Shown: positions 1 through 8,982, numbered from the stretch's first letter. The stretch: 45,671 bases of DNA from Ruminococcus sp. UBA1394 (GCA_002305725.1 DBQM01000012.1:19955-65625), one strand, 5' to 3'. Program-made: numbers and translations. The notes: generated by a model not told the origin, from the letters alone.

Positions 1-24
1 ACAATAATTATGCGGTATTGCCTT
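1..24. repeat. Half of a dispersed GGCAA..TTGCC palindrome at the window edge
   Basis: The first bases contain TGCGGTATTGCCTT, the right arm of an imperfect palindrome whose left arm (AAGGCAACACCGCA) forms the last bases of the window at 45652-45665. A related full copy is at 30461-30494. The window therefore begins and ends inside the same repeat type, which suggests that assembly breaks set its limits. It lies directly upstream of dnaN. Confidence 0.6.
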
Positions 25-51
25 CACCCTTATCTGAAAGGAATTAAAATA

Positions 52-1164
52 ATGACCCCTATTAAATTTATCTGTGCAAAGGACGATATATGTGCAGCAA
101 TCGGAAACGTTTCAAAGGCTGTTTCCCCTAAATCAACAATTGCAGCCTTAGAGGGAATAAGACTGCTGCTTGACGGTCCGCGCCTTGAACTTACAGGCTA
201 TGACCTTGAAATCGGTATTACAACAGTTATAGACGCAAAATCAGAGGACAGCGGAGAGATAGTATTAAACTCCCGTCTTTTCAGCGAGATAACAAGAAGA
301 ATGCCGTCTGAAAACGTTATATTCGAGATAGACGAAAATCTCAACATGAAAATAAGCGGAGGAAATGCTGAATATCAGATATCAGCCATAAGCGCTGAGG
401 AATATCCTGCGCTCCCGGATATTTCTTCTGAAAGAAAGATTTCCCTTGACCAGGAAACACTCAGAAGTATGATAAACCAGACAAACTATGCCGTTTCTCT
501 CCTTGATACCAAGCCTATCCTTACAGGTGAGCTTTTTGACATAGAAAACGGCGGATTCAATATGGTCGCAATTGACGGTTTCAGACTTGCTATCCGTCAT
601 GAGCAGACCTCAGACAGCGAAAACTATCATTTTGTAGTACCCTCAAAGGCTCTGCTTGAAACTGCACGTCTTCTGAAAGATGACGCAGAAAAGCCGTGCG
701 ACATATATGTTGACACAAAATATGTGGCAATTGAGGTAAACGGCTACAGGATTTTCACACGTCTGCTGGAGGGCGAGTTCCATGCCTATAAAAACAGCGT
801 GCCGCAGGATTTCAAGACTGAGGCTGTTGTAAATACCAGCGATATAGTACATTGCCTTGAAAGATGTTCACTTCTTCTGAGCGAAAAGAACAAGGCTCCT
901 GTAAAATGCAGCTTTGAGGACGGTCAGATAAAAGTCAGCTGCCGTACTGCTGTGGGCAGGCTTGAAGACAGCATACCAGCCGAAATAAGCGGCGAGAATG
1001 TAGTTATAGGCTTTAACAACAAGTATCTGCTGGATTCTCTCAGAGCGGCTGAAACTGACAAGGTAAGAATACAGATGACCGGTTCAAACAGGGCGGTCAA
1101 GATAGTCCCTATGGAGGGTGACAGCTTTACGTTTATTGTAATGCCTGTCCAGATAAGGGGATAA
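52..1164 (+). CDS. dnaN: DNA polymerase III subunit beta (sliding clamp)
   Basis: The 370-residue product is a DnaN clamp, the ring that tethers the replicative polymerase to DNA. Family features include the N-terminal MTPIKFICAKDDICAAIGNV and the C-terminal ending FIVMPVQIRG, which matches the usual MPM/MPVR end of DnaN. The length is normal for the family. The frame is open from base 10, but the ATG at 52 is preferred: it follows an AAAGGA ribosome site at about 38-43, and clamps normally begin at this point. It opens a compact block, with the S4 protein starting 9 bases downstream and then recF. dnaA, which usually lies just upstream, is not in the window because the sequence starts in a repeat. 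Confidence 0.96.
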   Translation: MTPIKFICAKDDICAAIGNVSKAVSPKSTIAALEGIRLLLDGPRLELTGYDLEIGITTVIDAKSEDSGEIVLNSRLFSEITRRMPSENVIFEIDENLNMKISGGNAEYQISAISAEEYPALPDISSERKISLDQETLRSMINQTNYAVSLLDTKPILTGELFDIENGGFNMVAIDGFRLAIRHEQTSDSENYHFVVPSKALLETARLLKDDAEKPCDIYVDTKYVAIEVNGYRIFTRLLEGEFHAYKNSVPQDFKTEAVVNTSDIVHCLERCSLLLSEKNKAPVKCSFEDGQIKVSCRTAVGRLEDSIPAEISGENVVIGFNNKYLLDSLRAAETDKVRIQMTGSNRAVKIVPMEGDSFTFIVMPVQIRG

Positions 1165-1173
1165 GGAGAAAAA

Positions 1174-1392
1174 ATGGCAAAGGAAATCATAGAAACCACA
1201 ATCAAAACTGAATTTATCAAGCTTGATTCCCTGCTTAAATTTGCGGGACTTACAGACACCGGCGGCTTTGCAAAGGAGCTCATACAGAACGGCGCTGTTA
1301 CAGTAAACGGCGAAGTCTGTACAATGAGAGGAAAGAAAATCAGAAGCGGCGATGAGGTCGGGGTCGATAAATTTATCATAAAAGTGCTATGA
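1174..1392 (+). CDS. yaaA: S4-domain RNA-binding protein (YaaA type)
   Basis: The 72-residue protein is a single S4 RNA-binding fold. The signature stretch is LDSLLKFAGLTDTGGFAKEL followed by an ...GAVTVNGEVCTMRGKKIRSGDEV pattern typical of S4 domains. In many Firmicutes a protein of this size sits between dnaN and recF, as it does here. A strong AAGGAG site lies just before the ATG, and the stop overlaps the recF start by four bases (ATGA), indicating translational coupling. Its RNA target is unknown; a ribosome-assembly role is inferred from family context only. Confidence 0.9.
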   Translation: MAKEIIETTIKTEFIKLDSLLKFAGLTDTGGFAKELIQNGAVTVNGEVCTMRGKKIRSGDEVGVDKFIIKVL

Positions 1393-2510
1393 CCGTAACA
1401 TCTCTTGCCGCAGAAGGCTTTAAAAATCTGGAGGAAGTGCTCATAAAGCCCCACCCCGAATATAACCTCATAACCGGAATGAATGCACAGGGCAAAACAA
1501 ATCTTATCGAAACGATATGGCTTATGACAGGCTGCCGCAGTTTCAGAGGTTCAAAGGACAGAGAATATATCGGCATAGACAAAAGGGCAATGAGTATTGG
1601 TCTTGGCTTTGACGACGGCAGAAGAAACCAGATAATAAGCTACGCCATGAGCCGTGACAACATCAGGGAAAAGCGGATAAGCTTAAACGGCGTTCAGATA
1701 AAGGGGACAGGCAGGCTTTTTGAAAGCTTCAAATGCGTTGTGTTTACGCCGGACGATATCGACCTTATCAGAGGCGGTCCGGAAAAAAGGCGCAGCTTTG
1801 CCGACCTTTGCAGCTGTCAGCTGAGGCATAACAATCTTGACACAGTAAAGCGCTATGATATGCTTATCATGCAGAGGAATGCGCTGCTCAAATCCGTTGC
1901 GGCAGGAAAGGCGAAAGCAGATTCCATAGGCGTGTGGGACCAGCAGGTCGCCGCTATCGGTACTGCCGTTTCACAGCGAAGATACCAGTATATATCGCTG
2001 TTAAACAATGCCTGTCAGGAGCTTTACAGCCGTATTACCGGAGGAAGAGAAAAGCTTGAGATAGGCTACAGCTCAAATATATTCGGCAGCGAAGTTGAGG
2101 ACGAGGAAAACGGTATTTACGCAGTCGGCAGGTATTACAGGAAGCTTGCCGATTCACGGGAGGACGATATCCGTCTTGGGTATTCCCTCTGGGGCGCTCA
2201 CAGGGACGACCTCACCATAAAAATAAACGGCATGAATATCCGTGACTACGGCTCACAGGGACAGAAAAAAACCGCCGCACTTGTTCTTAAACTTGGACAG
2301 GCGGAGATATACTACAAAAACAGGGACGAGGCTCCGGTGATACTCCTTGACGACGTCATGGGAGAGCTTGACGAAAGCAGACAGCAGCTTGTGTTCGAGG
2401 TGGTAAACGGAATGCAGGTGTTCATAACGGCGTGCAATGAAAATGCCGTAAACGGTCTGACCGGGGGAAAGCATTTCAGAGTCGAAAACGGCAGGGTTAA
2501 GGAGAATTGA
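1389..2510 (+). CDS. recF: DNA replication and repair protein RecF
   Basis: This is a 373-residue SMC-like ATPase that loads RecA at single-strand gaps. Residues 30-38 form the Walker A loop (GMNAQGKTN). The Walker B/D-loop region is VILLDDVMGELD near residue 320, and the ABC-type signature region is YGSQGQKKTAALVLKLGQ. Length and motif order are normal for RecF. The start overlaps the S4 gene by four bases and the stop abuts the next ATG (TGAATG), so the three genes are probably translated from one message. Confidence 0.96.
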   Translation: MTVTSLAAEGFKNLEEVLIKPHPEYNLITGMNAQGKTNLIETIWLMTGCRSFRGSKDREYIGIDKRAMSIGLGFDDGRRNQIISYAMSRDNIREKRISLNGVQIKGTGRLFESFKCVVFTPDDIDLIRGGPEKRRSFADLCSCQLRHNNLDTVKRYDMLIMQRNALLKSVAAGKAKADSIGVWDQQVAAIGTAVSQRRYQYISLLNNACQELYSRITGGREKLEIGYSSNIFGSEVEDEENGIYAVGRYYRKLADSREDDIRLGYSLWGAHRDDLTIKINGMNIRDYGSQGQKKTAALVLKLGQAEIYYKNRDEAPVILLDDVMGELDESRQQLVFEVVNGMQVFITACNENAVNGLTGGKHFRVENGRVKEN

Positions 2511-2753
2511 ATGTATCTTCATCTCGGGAATGATGTTATAGTGAAAATAAGCGATATTGTGGGTATTTTCGATATAGAAAACACCACAACCGGCAAAAAT
2601 ACCGGACATCTGCTTGACAGAGCGCAGAAAGAGGGCAGGGTAGTAAACGTTACCTACGAAATGCCCAAAAGCTTCGTTATCTGTATGCAGGACGGAGAGG
2701 AAAAAGTCTACGTCTGCCAGATGTCAGCGGCTACACTCAGAAAGAGGATATAA
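2511..2753 (+). CDS. remB: RemB-like DUF370 protein
   Basis: The 80-residue protein begins MYLHLGNDVIVKISDIVGIFD, the hallmark start of the DUF370/RemA-RemB family. In Bacillus the remB (yaaB) gene lies between recF and gyrB, the same position as here. RemA-family proteins are DNA-binding regulators of matrix and osmoprotection genes; RemB function is less well defined. The ATG follows the recF stop without a gap. A cluster of palindromic repeats follows it, before gyrB. Confidence 0.88.
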   Translation: MYLHLGNDVIVKISDIVGIFDIENTTTGKNTGHLLDRAQKEGRVVNVTYEMPKSFVICMQDGEEKVYVCQMSAATLRKRI

Positions 2754-2771
2754 GGTTTATGTTCATTTTGG

Positions 2772-2895
2772 GTAGGGGCGACCATTGGTCGCCCGATTAA
2801 AAAACACGTCATTTCACTGGCGACCAATGGTCGCCCCTACAGATTACAGATACCCTTATATTTAACGAAATTGTAGGGGTGAGCATTGCTCGCCT
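2772..2895. repeat. REP-like palindrome cluster (three cores)
   Basis: Three short palindromes occur in tandem. The first is GGGCGACCATTGGTCGCCC at 2776-2794, the second is GGCGACCAATGGTCGCC near 2818-2836, and the third, GTAGGGGTGAGCATTGCTCGCC, starts at about 2873. The outer sequences are GTAGGGG or its complement CCCCTAC. Members of this family recur at 4952, 20370, 22078, 36496, 36545, 39126 and 42575, always between genes. Confidence 0.9.
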
Positions 2896-2969
2896 GAATA
2901 TTTAATTTCTTTTAAGAAAAAACGAAATATTTCAGATAAAGAAAAAATTTTGGTCAGGAGGAATTTTTA

Positions 2970-4907
2970 ATGTCAGAAAATCAGATGACAGAAAGTCAGA
3001 ATTATGATGAAAATCAGATACAGGTGCTGGAGGGACTTGAGGCTGTCAGAAAGCGTCCGGGAATGTATATCGGTTCGACAGGTCCGAAAGGTTTGCATCA
3101 CCTTGTCTACGAAATCGTGGACAACTCAATTGACGAGGCTCTGGCAGGCTTCTGCTCCGAAATTAAGGTCGATATTTTAGAGGGCGACGTTATAATGGTT
3201 TCCGATAACGGACGTGGTATTCCGACGGGTATCCACCCGAAAGAGGGAATTTCTGCGGCAACTGTTGTTTACACTATCCTCCACGCAGGCGGAAAGTTCG
3301 GCGGCGGCGGATATAAGGTTTCCGGCGGTCTGCACGGCGTTGGTGCGTCTGTTGTAAACGCTCTTTCCGAATGGCTGGAGCTTACTGTCAAGGATGGTAC
3401 TCACATACACTTCCAGCGTTTTGAAAGAGGAAACTATTCCGAGCCACTTAAAGTAATCGGCGACACTACCGAAACCGGAACTACTGTTATGTTCAAGGCA
3501 GACGGTGAAATATTCGAGGACACTCACTATGATTACGAGGTACTCCTCAAAAGACTGAGAGAACAGGCTTTTCTCAATGCCGGAATAAAGATAGTTTTCA
3601 GCGACCTGCGTGACAGCGAAGAACAGAAGTCCGAGGTTCTGCACTACGAGGGCGGTATCAGACAGTTTGTTGAGCATATCCACAAGACAAAGGGACTTGA
3701 GGCGCTGACTGAAAAGGTAATCTACGTTTCCGGAATGCAGGGGGATTCCTTTGCGGAAATCGCAATGCAGTATAACGACAGCTACAACGAGGTTATACTT
3801 TCCTTTGCAAATAATATCCATACTATTGACGGCGGTTCTCATGAAACAGGTTTCAAGAACGCTCTCACAAAGGTCATAAACGAGTACGGCAAGAAATTCA
3901 ATCTCTTGAAAGACGGCGACAAGCTGCTGGGGGACGACGTAAGAGAGGGCTTAACGGCTATTATCTCTGTTAAGCTTACGGAGTGCGAATTTGAGGGACA
4001 GACCAAGGGCAGACTGGGAAATCCGGAAGTCAAGGGATTTGTCGAAAAGATGGTAATGGAAAAGCTTATGTGTTACCTGGAGGAAAATCCGGCTGACGCA
4101 AGAGCAATATTTGAAAAATCCATGGCGGCACAGCGTGCGAGAGAGGCTGCCAAAAAGGCAAGGGAAACTGCAAGAAGAAAGACCGCTATGGAAAGTGCGT
4201 CACTTCCGGGCAAGCTTGCCGACTGCTCCGAGCATGACACCACAATGACTGAGATATATATCGTCGAGGGAGATTCAGCGGGCGGTTCAGCCAAGGAGGG
4301 ACGTGACAGACGCTATCAGGCGATACTTCCACTCTGGGGCAAGATGTTAAACGTTGAAAAGGCGAGAATCGACAAGGTTTACGGCAATGAAAAGCTTATG
4401 CCTGTTGTAACGGCGCTGGGAACAAGTATCGGTGAGGACTTCGACATAAACAAGCTGAGATACGGCAAAATCATAATCATGGCGGATGCCGATGTTGACG
4501 GTTCGCACATCAGAACACTTCTGCTGACATTCTTTTTCAGATTTATGCGTCCGCTTATCACAAACGGCAATATCTATATAGCACAGCCTCCGCTTTTCAA
4601 GGTGTTCAGAGGACAAAAGGTGAGATACGCCTTTTCTGACGAGGAAAGAGACCAGTATATCGAGGAGCTGACGTCAGAAAGCGGCAAAAAGCCGGAAGTA
4701 CAGCGTTATAAAGGTCTTGGTGAGATGGACCCTGAACAGCTCTGGGAAACAACCATGAACCCTGAAACAAGAACAATGCTGAGAGTTGAGATGGAGGACG
4801 CTGTAAAGGCGGACGAGACATTTACTATCCTCATGGGCGACAAGGTTGGTCCGAGAAGGGAATTTATCGAGGCAAACGCTAAATACGTTGAGAATCTGGA
4901 TATATAA
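2970..4907 (+). CDS. gyrB: DNA gyrase subunit B
   Basis: The 645-residue ATPase subunit of gyrase supplies the energy for negative supercoiling. Visible motifs are the N-terminal ENQIQVLEGLEAVRKRPGMY, the GHKL ATP-binding region (VDNSIDEALAG, DNGRGIP, GGLHGVGASVVNALS) and the TOPRIM EGDSAGGSAKEGRDR. The C-terminal QRYKGLGEMDPEQLWETTMNP is also present. It has the short Gram-positive length without the enterobacterial insert. The start has an excellent AGGAGG site at about 2957. A small membrane protein gene separates it from gyrA, which is unusual because the two are commonly adjacent. Confidence 0.98.
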   Translation: MSENQMTESQNYDENQIQVLEGLEAVRKRPGMYIGSTGPKGLHHLVYEIVDNSIDEALAGFCSEIKVDILEGDVIMVSDNGRGIPTGIHPKEGISAATVVYTILHAGGKFGGGGYKVSGGLHGVGASVVNALSEWLELTVKDGTHIHFQRFERGNYSEPLKVIGDTTETGTTVMFKADGEIFEDTHYDYEVLLKRLREQAFLNAGIKIVFSDLRDSEEQKSEVLHYEGGIRQFVEHIHKTKGLEALTEKVIYVSGMQGDSFAEIAMQYNDSYNEVILSFANNIHTIDGGSHETGFKNALTKVINEYGKKFNLLKDGDKLLGDDVREGLTAIISVKLTECEFEGQTKGRLGNPEVKGFVEKMVMEKLMCYLEENPADARAIFEKSMAAQRAREAAKKARETARRKTAMESASLPGKLADCSEHDTTMTEIYIVEGDSAGGSAKEGRDRRYQAILPLWGKMLNVEKARIDKVYGNEKLMPVVTALGTSIGEDFDINKLRYGKIIIMADADVDGSHIRTLLLTFFFRFMRPLITNGNIYIAQPPLFKVFRGQKVRYAFSDEERDQYIEELTSESGKKPEVQRYKGLGEMDPEQLWETTMNPETRTMLRVEMEDAVKADETFTILMGDKVGPRREFIEANAKYVENLDI

Positions 4908-4908
4908 G

Positions 4909-4935
4909 TCCGTGACCGGACAACGACGTCCCGAT
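4909..4935. repeat. GTCCGTGACCGGAC inverted repeat
   Basis: This short palindromic sequence follows the gyrB stop and is the reverse complement of the GTCCGGTCACGGAC motif found near 26152, 33427 and 33858. It has no poly-T tract and so is not a convincing terminator. Confidence 0.5.
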
Positions 4936-4951
4936 TCATGTAAATCAATTC

Positions 4952-5019
4952 GTAGGGGCAACCATTGGTCGCCCGTGAATTAGTGTGTTTTTACCGGGCG
5001 AGCAATGCTCGCCCCTACA
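4952..5019. repeat. REP-like palindrome pair
   Basis: GTAGGGGC at one end and GCCCCTAC at the other form the outer inverted repeat. Inside lie two cores, an imperfect ACCATTGGTC core and GAGCAATGCTC, separated by a short AT-rich spacer. The two cores differ at paired positions, so each remains self-complementary. Confidence 0.88.
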
Positions 5020-5068
5020 CAAATGAAATGAACATATACAACCGATAAAACATAGTGAAAGGAAAAGT

Positions 5069-5674
5069 ATGGAAGAGGAAAAGATTTTAGAGAAAAAGTA
5101 TTCTATCCCTTACGATATGTTCGGACGAGCCTTTGATGCTTTTCAGAAAAGGTTTGTCTATCCGAGAAACAATGTCATGGCTGTGATACTCCTTATTGCA
5201 GCGGCGATGAATGTTGTTTTCATAGTAAAGGGGAGCGGTTCAGCGATAGGGTATGTGCTTGTTATGGCGTGTATTGCCCTTGCGTTTGTGAACTGGTATA
5301 ACCCGAAAAAGCTCAAAAGAAACCTTATGGAATCAGTAAAGGGTATTGAGGGGGACGTTTACAGACTGAAGCTCCTGCCGGATAAACTTGTTATCGGTAC
5401 TGTTCTGGAACCGCTTGACGCTGATGACAAGCCGAAAGAGGAATACGAGGAGGTCTTTGAGGACACTCCTGTACCCGAAGAAATCGCAGATACTGACATA
5501 TATCTGACAAAAGATGTTTATGTACTGGATAAACCGGAATTTTTCATGGTTTATCTGAAAAGAGCCATGTTTTACGTTATTCCGAAAAAGGATTTTTCCG
5601 AGGAGGAGATAACGGTTATGCAGCTTCATTTTCAGAAACAGCTTGATAAGAACTACAGAAAATACGACAAGTAA
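5069..5674 (+). CDS. YcxB-like membrane protein between gyrB and gyrA
   Basis: The 201-residue protein has two adjacent membrane helices (about residues 37-57 and 61-80) and a charged C-terminal domain. That domain ends in FFMVYLKRAMFYVIPKKDFSEEE, a pattern seen in the YcxB-like family (surface or intracellular domain of unknown role). A run of acidic residues (KEEYEEVFEDTPVPEE) splits the domain. The start follows an AAAGGA site. It lies in line with gyrB and gyrA and is probably cotranscribed with them. The function is unknown, and the gyrase neighbourhood does not by itself imply a role in topology. Confidence 0.8.
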   Translation: MEEEKILEKKYSIPYDMFGRAFDAFQKRFVYPRNNVMAVILLIAAAMNVVFIVKGSGSAIGYVLVMACIALAFVNWYNPKKLKRNLMESVKGIEGDVYRLKLLPDKLVIGTVLEPLDADDKPKEEYEEVFEDTPVPEEIADTDIYLTKDVYVLDKPEFFMVYLKRAMFYVIPKKDFSEEEITVMQLHFQKQLDKNYRKYDK

Positions 5675-5695
5675 CAAGGAAAAGGAAGTAAGAAA

Positions 5696-8245
5696 ATGTA
5701 TAATGACAACTCAAAGGTGCGCAATGTGGATATTGACAAGGAAATGAGAAAATCATTCCTTGAATATTCAATGTCAGTTATAGTGGCAAGAGCGCTGCCG
5801 GACGTAAGAGACGGCATGAAACCTGTTCACAGGCGTATTATCTACACCATGAACGAATCAAACAATACCTACGACAAGCCTTACAGAAAGTGCGCCTATA
5901 CAGTCGGCGAGGTTTTAGGTAAATACCACCCTCACGGCGACGCATCGGTTTATGACGCACTTGTACGTCTTGCGCAGAAATTTTCCCTGCGTTATCCGCT
6001 TATAGACGGTCACGGAAACTTCGGTTCTGTTGACGGCGACCCTCCGGCTGCTTACCGTTACACAGAGGCAAGAATGTCCAAAATTGCCGGAGAAATGCTG
6101 ACGGATATCGGCAAGGACACTATTCCGTACACCACAAACTACGACGACAAGCTCAAAGAACCTGTGGTACTGCCAAGCCGTTTCCCGAACCTGCTTGTAA
6201 ACGGTTCAACAGGTATCGCCGTTGGTATGGCAACAAATATTCCGCCCCATAACTTAGGCGAAGTAATTGACGCTATCGACCTTGTTATGGAGAATCCCGA
6301 CTGCACTCTTGACGAGATAATGGAGTGTATCAAGGGTCCTGACTTCCCGACAGGCGGTATTATCATGGGACGTGCCGGCATAAGAGCGGCTTACGGTACA
6401 GGACGAGGAAAAATAACCCTCAGAGCCAAGACTTCCATTGAGGAGATAAAGGGCAGACAGTGTATCGTCATAACCGAGATTCCTTACATGGTCAACAAGG
6501 CAAGATTGGTTGAAAGCATGGCAAACCTTGTAAAGGACAAGAGGATTGAGGGTATTCACTTTATCCGTGACGAGTCCGGCAGAGATGGTATGAGAATCGT
6601 TGTCGAGCTGAAAAAGGATGCAGTTGCGCAGATAGTTTTAAACAAGCTTTTCACATATACACAGTTACAGGACACAGTCGGCGTTATCATGCTTGCGCTG
6701 GTTGACGGCGAGCCGAAAGTCCTGACTTTAAAGCAGACTCTGGAACAGTATGTGAAATTCCAGGTCGAAGTAATCCGCCGCAGAACAGAATACGATCTCA
6801 AAAAAGCCAAGGCAAGAGCGCATATTTTAGAGGGCTTGGTTATCGCTACCGACAATATCGACGAAGTAGTTGAGATATGCAAGACTTCCGAGAGCATTCC
6901 TCATTCAAAGCAGAGATTGCAGGAGAGATTCGGTCTTTCAGAAGCACAGTCCGAGGCTATCGTTCAGATGACTCTCGGAAAGCTGACAGGTCTGGAAAGA
7001 CAGAAAATCCTTGACGAATTAGATGAACTCCACAAGAAAATCGAGGAACTTGAATCTATTCTTGCTGACGAAAACAAGATTCACCAGATAATCAGAGATG
7101 AACTTGCTGAAATCAGAAAGAAGTACAACGACGACAGAAGAACAATGATTGAATCTGTCAGCGGAGAGGTTGATATTGAGGACCTTATCCCGACAGAAGA
7201 CTGCGTTGTGACATATACAAATATCGGCTATATCAAGAGAATGCCTGTTGATGTTTACAAGACCCAGCGCCGAGGCGGAAGAGGCGTTTCCGGTATGAAA
7301 CAGCGTGAGGAGGACTTTGTAAGCGAGATGTTCATTGCGTCCTCACATGACAATATCCTGTTTATCTCAAACAAGGGTATCATGTACAAGCTGAAATGCT
7401 ATGAAGTACCGGAGGGTTCAAAGGCGTCGAGGGGCGTAAACGCAGTAAATCTCCTGCCGCTTGGTGAAAATGAAAAGATTGCCGCTATGATAAAGACTTC
7501 AGATTTTGACGAGGGCAAGTATATCAATATTGTCACCAAAAACGGCAAGATAAAGAGAACCGCCCTTTCTGCGTACAAGAACGTAAGAAAGAACGGACTT
7601 ATCGCTATTGGTCTTGACGAGGGCGACGAGATTGCCGGCGTAAGAATGACCGACGGCAGCGCACAGCTTTTCGTTGCAACTCATAATGGTATGGTAATTC
7701 GTCTTGAGGAGCAGAATGTAAGAGCAATGTCACGTTCTGCACACGGTGTAAGGGCAATAAAGCTGAGAGAGGGCGACTATGTCGTTTCCATGGCAAGAGT
7801 TAGAGAGGGAGCGTCATTGCTGACAGTTTCCGACAAGGGCTACGGCAAGAGGACTGACCTTTCAGCGTATAAAGTCCAGAACAGAGGCGGCTACGGTCTG
7901 AAAAACTACAAGGTCGGCGAGGACAGGGGATATATCTGCGGAATCAAGGTTGTTGATGAAACAGACGATATCATTCTTATTTCAACCGACGGTGTTATTA
8001 TCAGAATCAGATGCGCTGATGTAAGGATAATGGGAAGATATGCAACAGGCGTCAGAGTTATGAAGGTTAATGACGAAAACAAGGTAGTTTCGTTCACAAG
8101 AGCCGAGCATGACGATGAGGCTGAGGTTGAGTCAGTTGAACAGCCGACAGAAGAGGAAATAGCTGAGGATATGAAGAACTCCGAAGCTGAGGAGGCTGAA
8201 AGCCAGATTGCGGAAAATGAAGAAGTAACAGAGGACGATGAATAA
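5696..8245 (+). CDS. gyrA: DNA gyrase subunit A
   Basis: The 849-residue subunit cuts and rejoins DNA. Tyr122 in AAYRYTEARMSK is the catalytic tyrosine at the exact E. coli position. The gyrase-specific box needed for DNA wrapping is present as QRRGGRGVSGM near residue 525, so this is gyrase rather than topoisomerase IV. The quinolone-resistance region reads GDASVYD with Ala83 and Asp87, so residue 83 is not the usual serine. The C-terminus carries an acidic tail of about 45 residues rich in Glu, as in other clostridia. It overlaps the next gene by one base (TAATG). Confidence 0.98.
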   Translation: MYNDNSKVRNVDIDKEMRKSFLEYSMSVIVARALPDVRDGMKPVHRRIIYTMNESNNTYDKPYRKCAYTVGEVLGKYHPHGDASVYDALVRLAQKFSLRYPLIDGHGNFGSVDGDPPAAYRYTEARMSKIAGEMLTDIGKDTIPYTTNYDDKLKEPVVLPSRFPNLLVNGSTGIAVGMATNIPPHNLGEVIDAIDLVMENPDCTLDEIMECIKGPDFPTGGIIMGRAGIRAAYGTGRGKITLRAKTSIEEIKGRQCIVITEIPYMVNKARLVESMANLVKDKRIEGIHFIRDESGRDGMRIVVELKKDAVAQIVLNKLFTYTQLQDTVGVIMLALVDGEPKVLTLKQTLEQYVKFQVEVIRRRTEYDLKKAKARAHILEGLVIATDNIDEVVEICKTSESIPHSKQRLQERFGLSEAQSEAIVQMTLGKLTGLERQKILDELDELHKKIEELESILADENKIHQIIRDELAEIRKKYNDDRRTMIESVSGEVDIEDLIPTEDCVVTYTNIGYIKRMPVDVYKTQRRGGRGVSGMKQREEDFVSEMFIASSHDNILFISNKGIMYKLKCYEVPEGSKASRGVNAVNLLPLGENEKIAAMIKTSDFDEGKYINIVTKNGKIKRTALSAYKNVRKNGLIAIGLDEGDEIAGVRMTDGSAQLFVATHNGMVIRLEEQNVRAMSRSAHGVRAIKLREGDYVVSMARVREGASLLTVSDKGYGKRTDLSAYKVQNRGGYGLKNYKVGEDRGYICGIKVVDETDDIILISTDGVIIRIRCADVRIMGRYATGVRVMKVNDENKVVSFTRAEHDDEAEVESVEQPTEEEIAEDMKNSEAEEAESQIAENEEVTEDDE

Positions 8246-8703
8246 TGGCATCCCTTAGTATAAAAAGCAGGGCAGGTGCTGCGGCGGTAATGACTGCCGC
8301 AAGCCTGTTTGCACAGTGGGCGCACTGGTTCATATATGAAAAAATTGAGTTTTCAAGTGTTTATCTGTGCTTTACACCCCTTGTGCTGTGCCTTATGTAC
8401 CGTTTGCTTATGGCGGACTGCGAAAGCGGGGGAAAGTTTTCAAAACCGTTTATTTTCGTTTTTACAGTACTTGTGCCGTTTGCAGTTTCCGTTATCATCA
8501 GCGTTTATATGATGCTTTCTTTTCCGGATATAAGCACATTTTCAGCGTCAGAACCGGAAAGCGGTATTCCTTCGGAAATTATTTCGCTGTATTCCGGCAG
8601 ACTTGTTCTTACTTCTGCATATCTGCTTGTGTATTCGCTGATAGATTTGCTTATAGTTTCGAAAATCCGGGAAAAACTTAGCAGTAAGAAAATAAAAGAA
8701 TAA
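8245..8703 (+). CDS. Small integral membrane protein downstream of gyrA
   Basis: The 152-residue protein has about four hydrophobic segments (near residues 10-30, 38-56, 68-90 and 118-138) and a basic C-terminal tail (KIREKLSSKKIKE). Its ATG shares a base with the gyrA stop, so it is translationally coupled to gyrA. No family was recognised from the sequence. The first toxin/antisense unit's plus-strand promoter begins 4 bases after its stop. Confidence 0.75.
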   Translation: MASLSIKSRAGAAAVMTAASLFAQWAHWFIYEKIEFSSVYLCFTPLVLCLMYRLLMADCESGGKFSKPFIFVFTVLVPFAVSVIISVYMMLSFPDISTFSASEPESGIPSEIISLYSGRLVLTSAYLLVYSLIDLLIVSKIREKLSSKKIKE

Positions 8704-8706
8704 CCG

Positions 8707-8735
8707 TTGACATATTTTCAGTCATGGTGTATAAT
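8707..8735 (+). promoter_or_regulatory. Promoter of antisense RNA, unit A
   Basis: TTGACA (8707-8712) and TATAAT (8730-8735) are separated by 17 bases, a perfect consensus promoter. It drives the plus-strand RNA of unit A. Confidence 0.85.
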
Positions 8736-8741
8736 AATAAA

Positions 8742-8832
8742 AAAGGGGCATACCGATAGACGGTTGCTCCCGAATTAAGAAACTAAAAATAGTCGCTCAC
8801 GTTTGGAAGCAGGGGCGGCTATTTCTTTTTAT
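8742..8832 (+). ncRNA. Predicted antitoxin (antisense) RNA, unit A
   Basis: This untranslated ~90-nt RNA is predicted from the promoter at 8707-8735 to a terminator hairpin. The terminator arms are AAATAGTCGC and GCGGCTATTT, followed by T-rich sequence. Its 5' part (GGGGCATACCGATAGACGG) is nearly repeated in the opposing toxin message. Its 3' end overlaps the terminator and the last codons of the toxin gene, giving direct complementarity. The hairpin also has a T-run on the minus strand and so can stop both RNAs. Confidence 0.72.
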
Positions 8833-8920
8833 CATGAAAAAATACATACATAAGTGATATGATTGAAGTAAGCCAGATGCCTAACTGAATCAAATCGTTC
8901 CATGTTACATAATTATCCAT
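8819..8920 (-). CDS. Small hydrophobic type I toxin-like peptide, unit A
   Basis: The 33-residue peptide starts MDNYVTWNDLIQLGIW and ends VFFHDKKK. It has a single membrane-spanning core and a basic tail, the layout of holin-like/Fst-type type I toxins that act on the cell membrane. The start has a GGAAGGGAGTG ribosome site, and CTCCC just upstream can pair with GGGAG to hide it. The minus-strand promoter is at 8983-9011. No longer reading frame explains this segment. Homology to a named toxin family is by pattern, not by search. Unit I's toxin ends similarly (VIFHDNKK). Confidence 0.78.
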   Translation of the reverse strand: MDNYVTWNDLIQLGIWLTSIISLMYVFFHDKKK

Positions 8921-8982
8921 GTAAATCACTCCCTTCCGGGAGTAGGATTAACCGCCTACCGTTCAAGGTATGCCCATAGTGA

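Noticed and set aside
1..51. Origin of replication next to dnaN
   Set aside because: No DnaA boxes or dnaA are in the available sequence; the region upstream is cut off.
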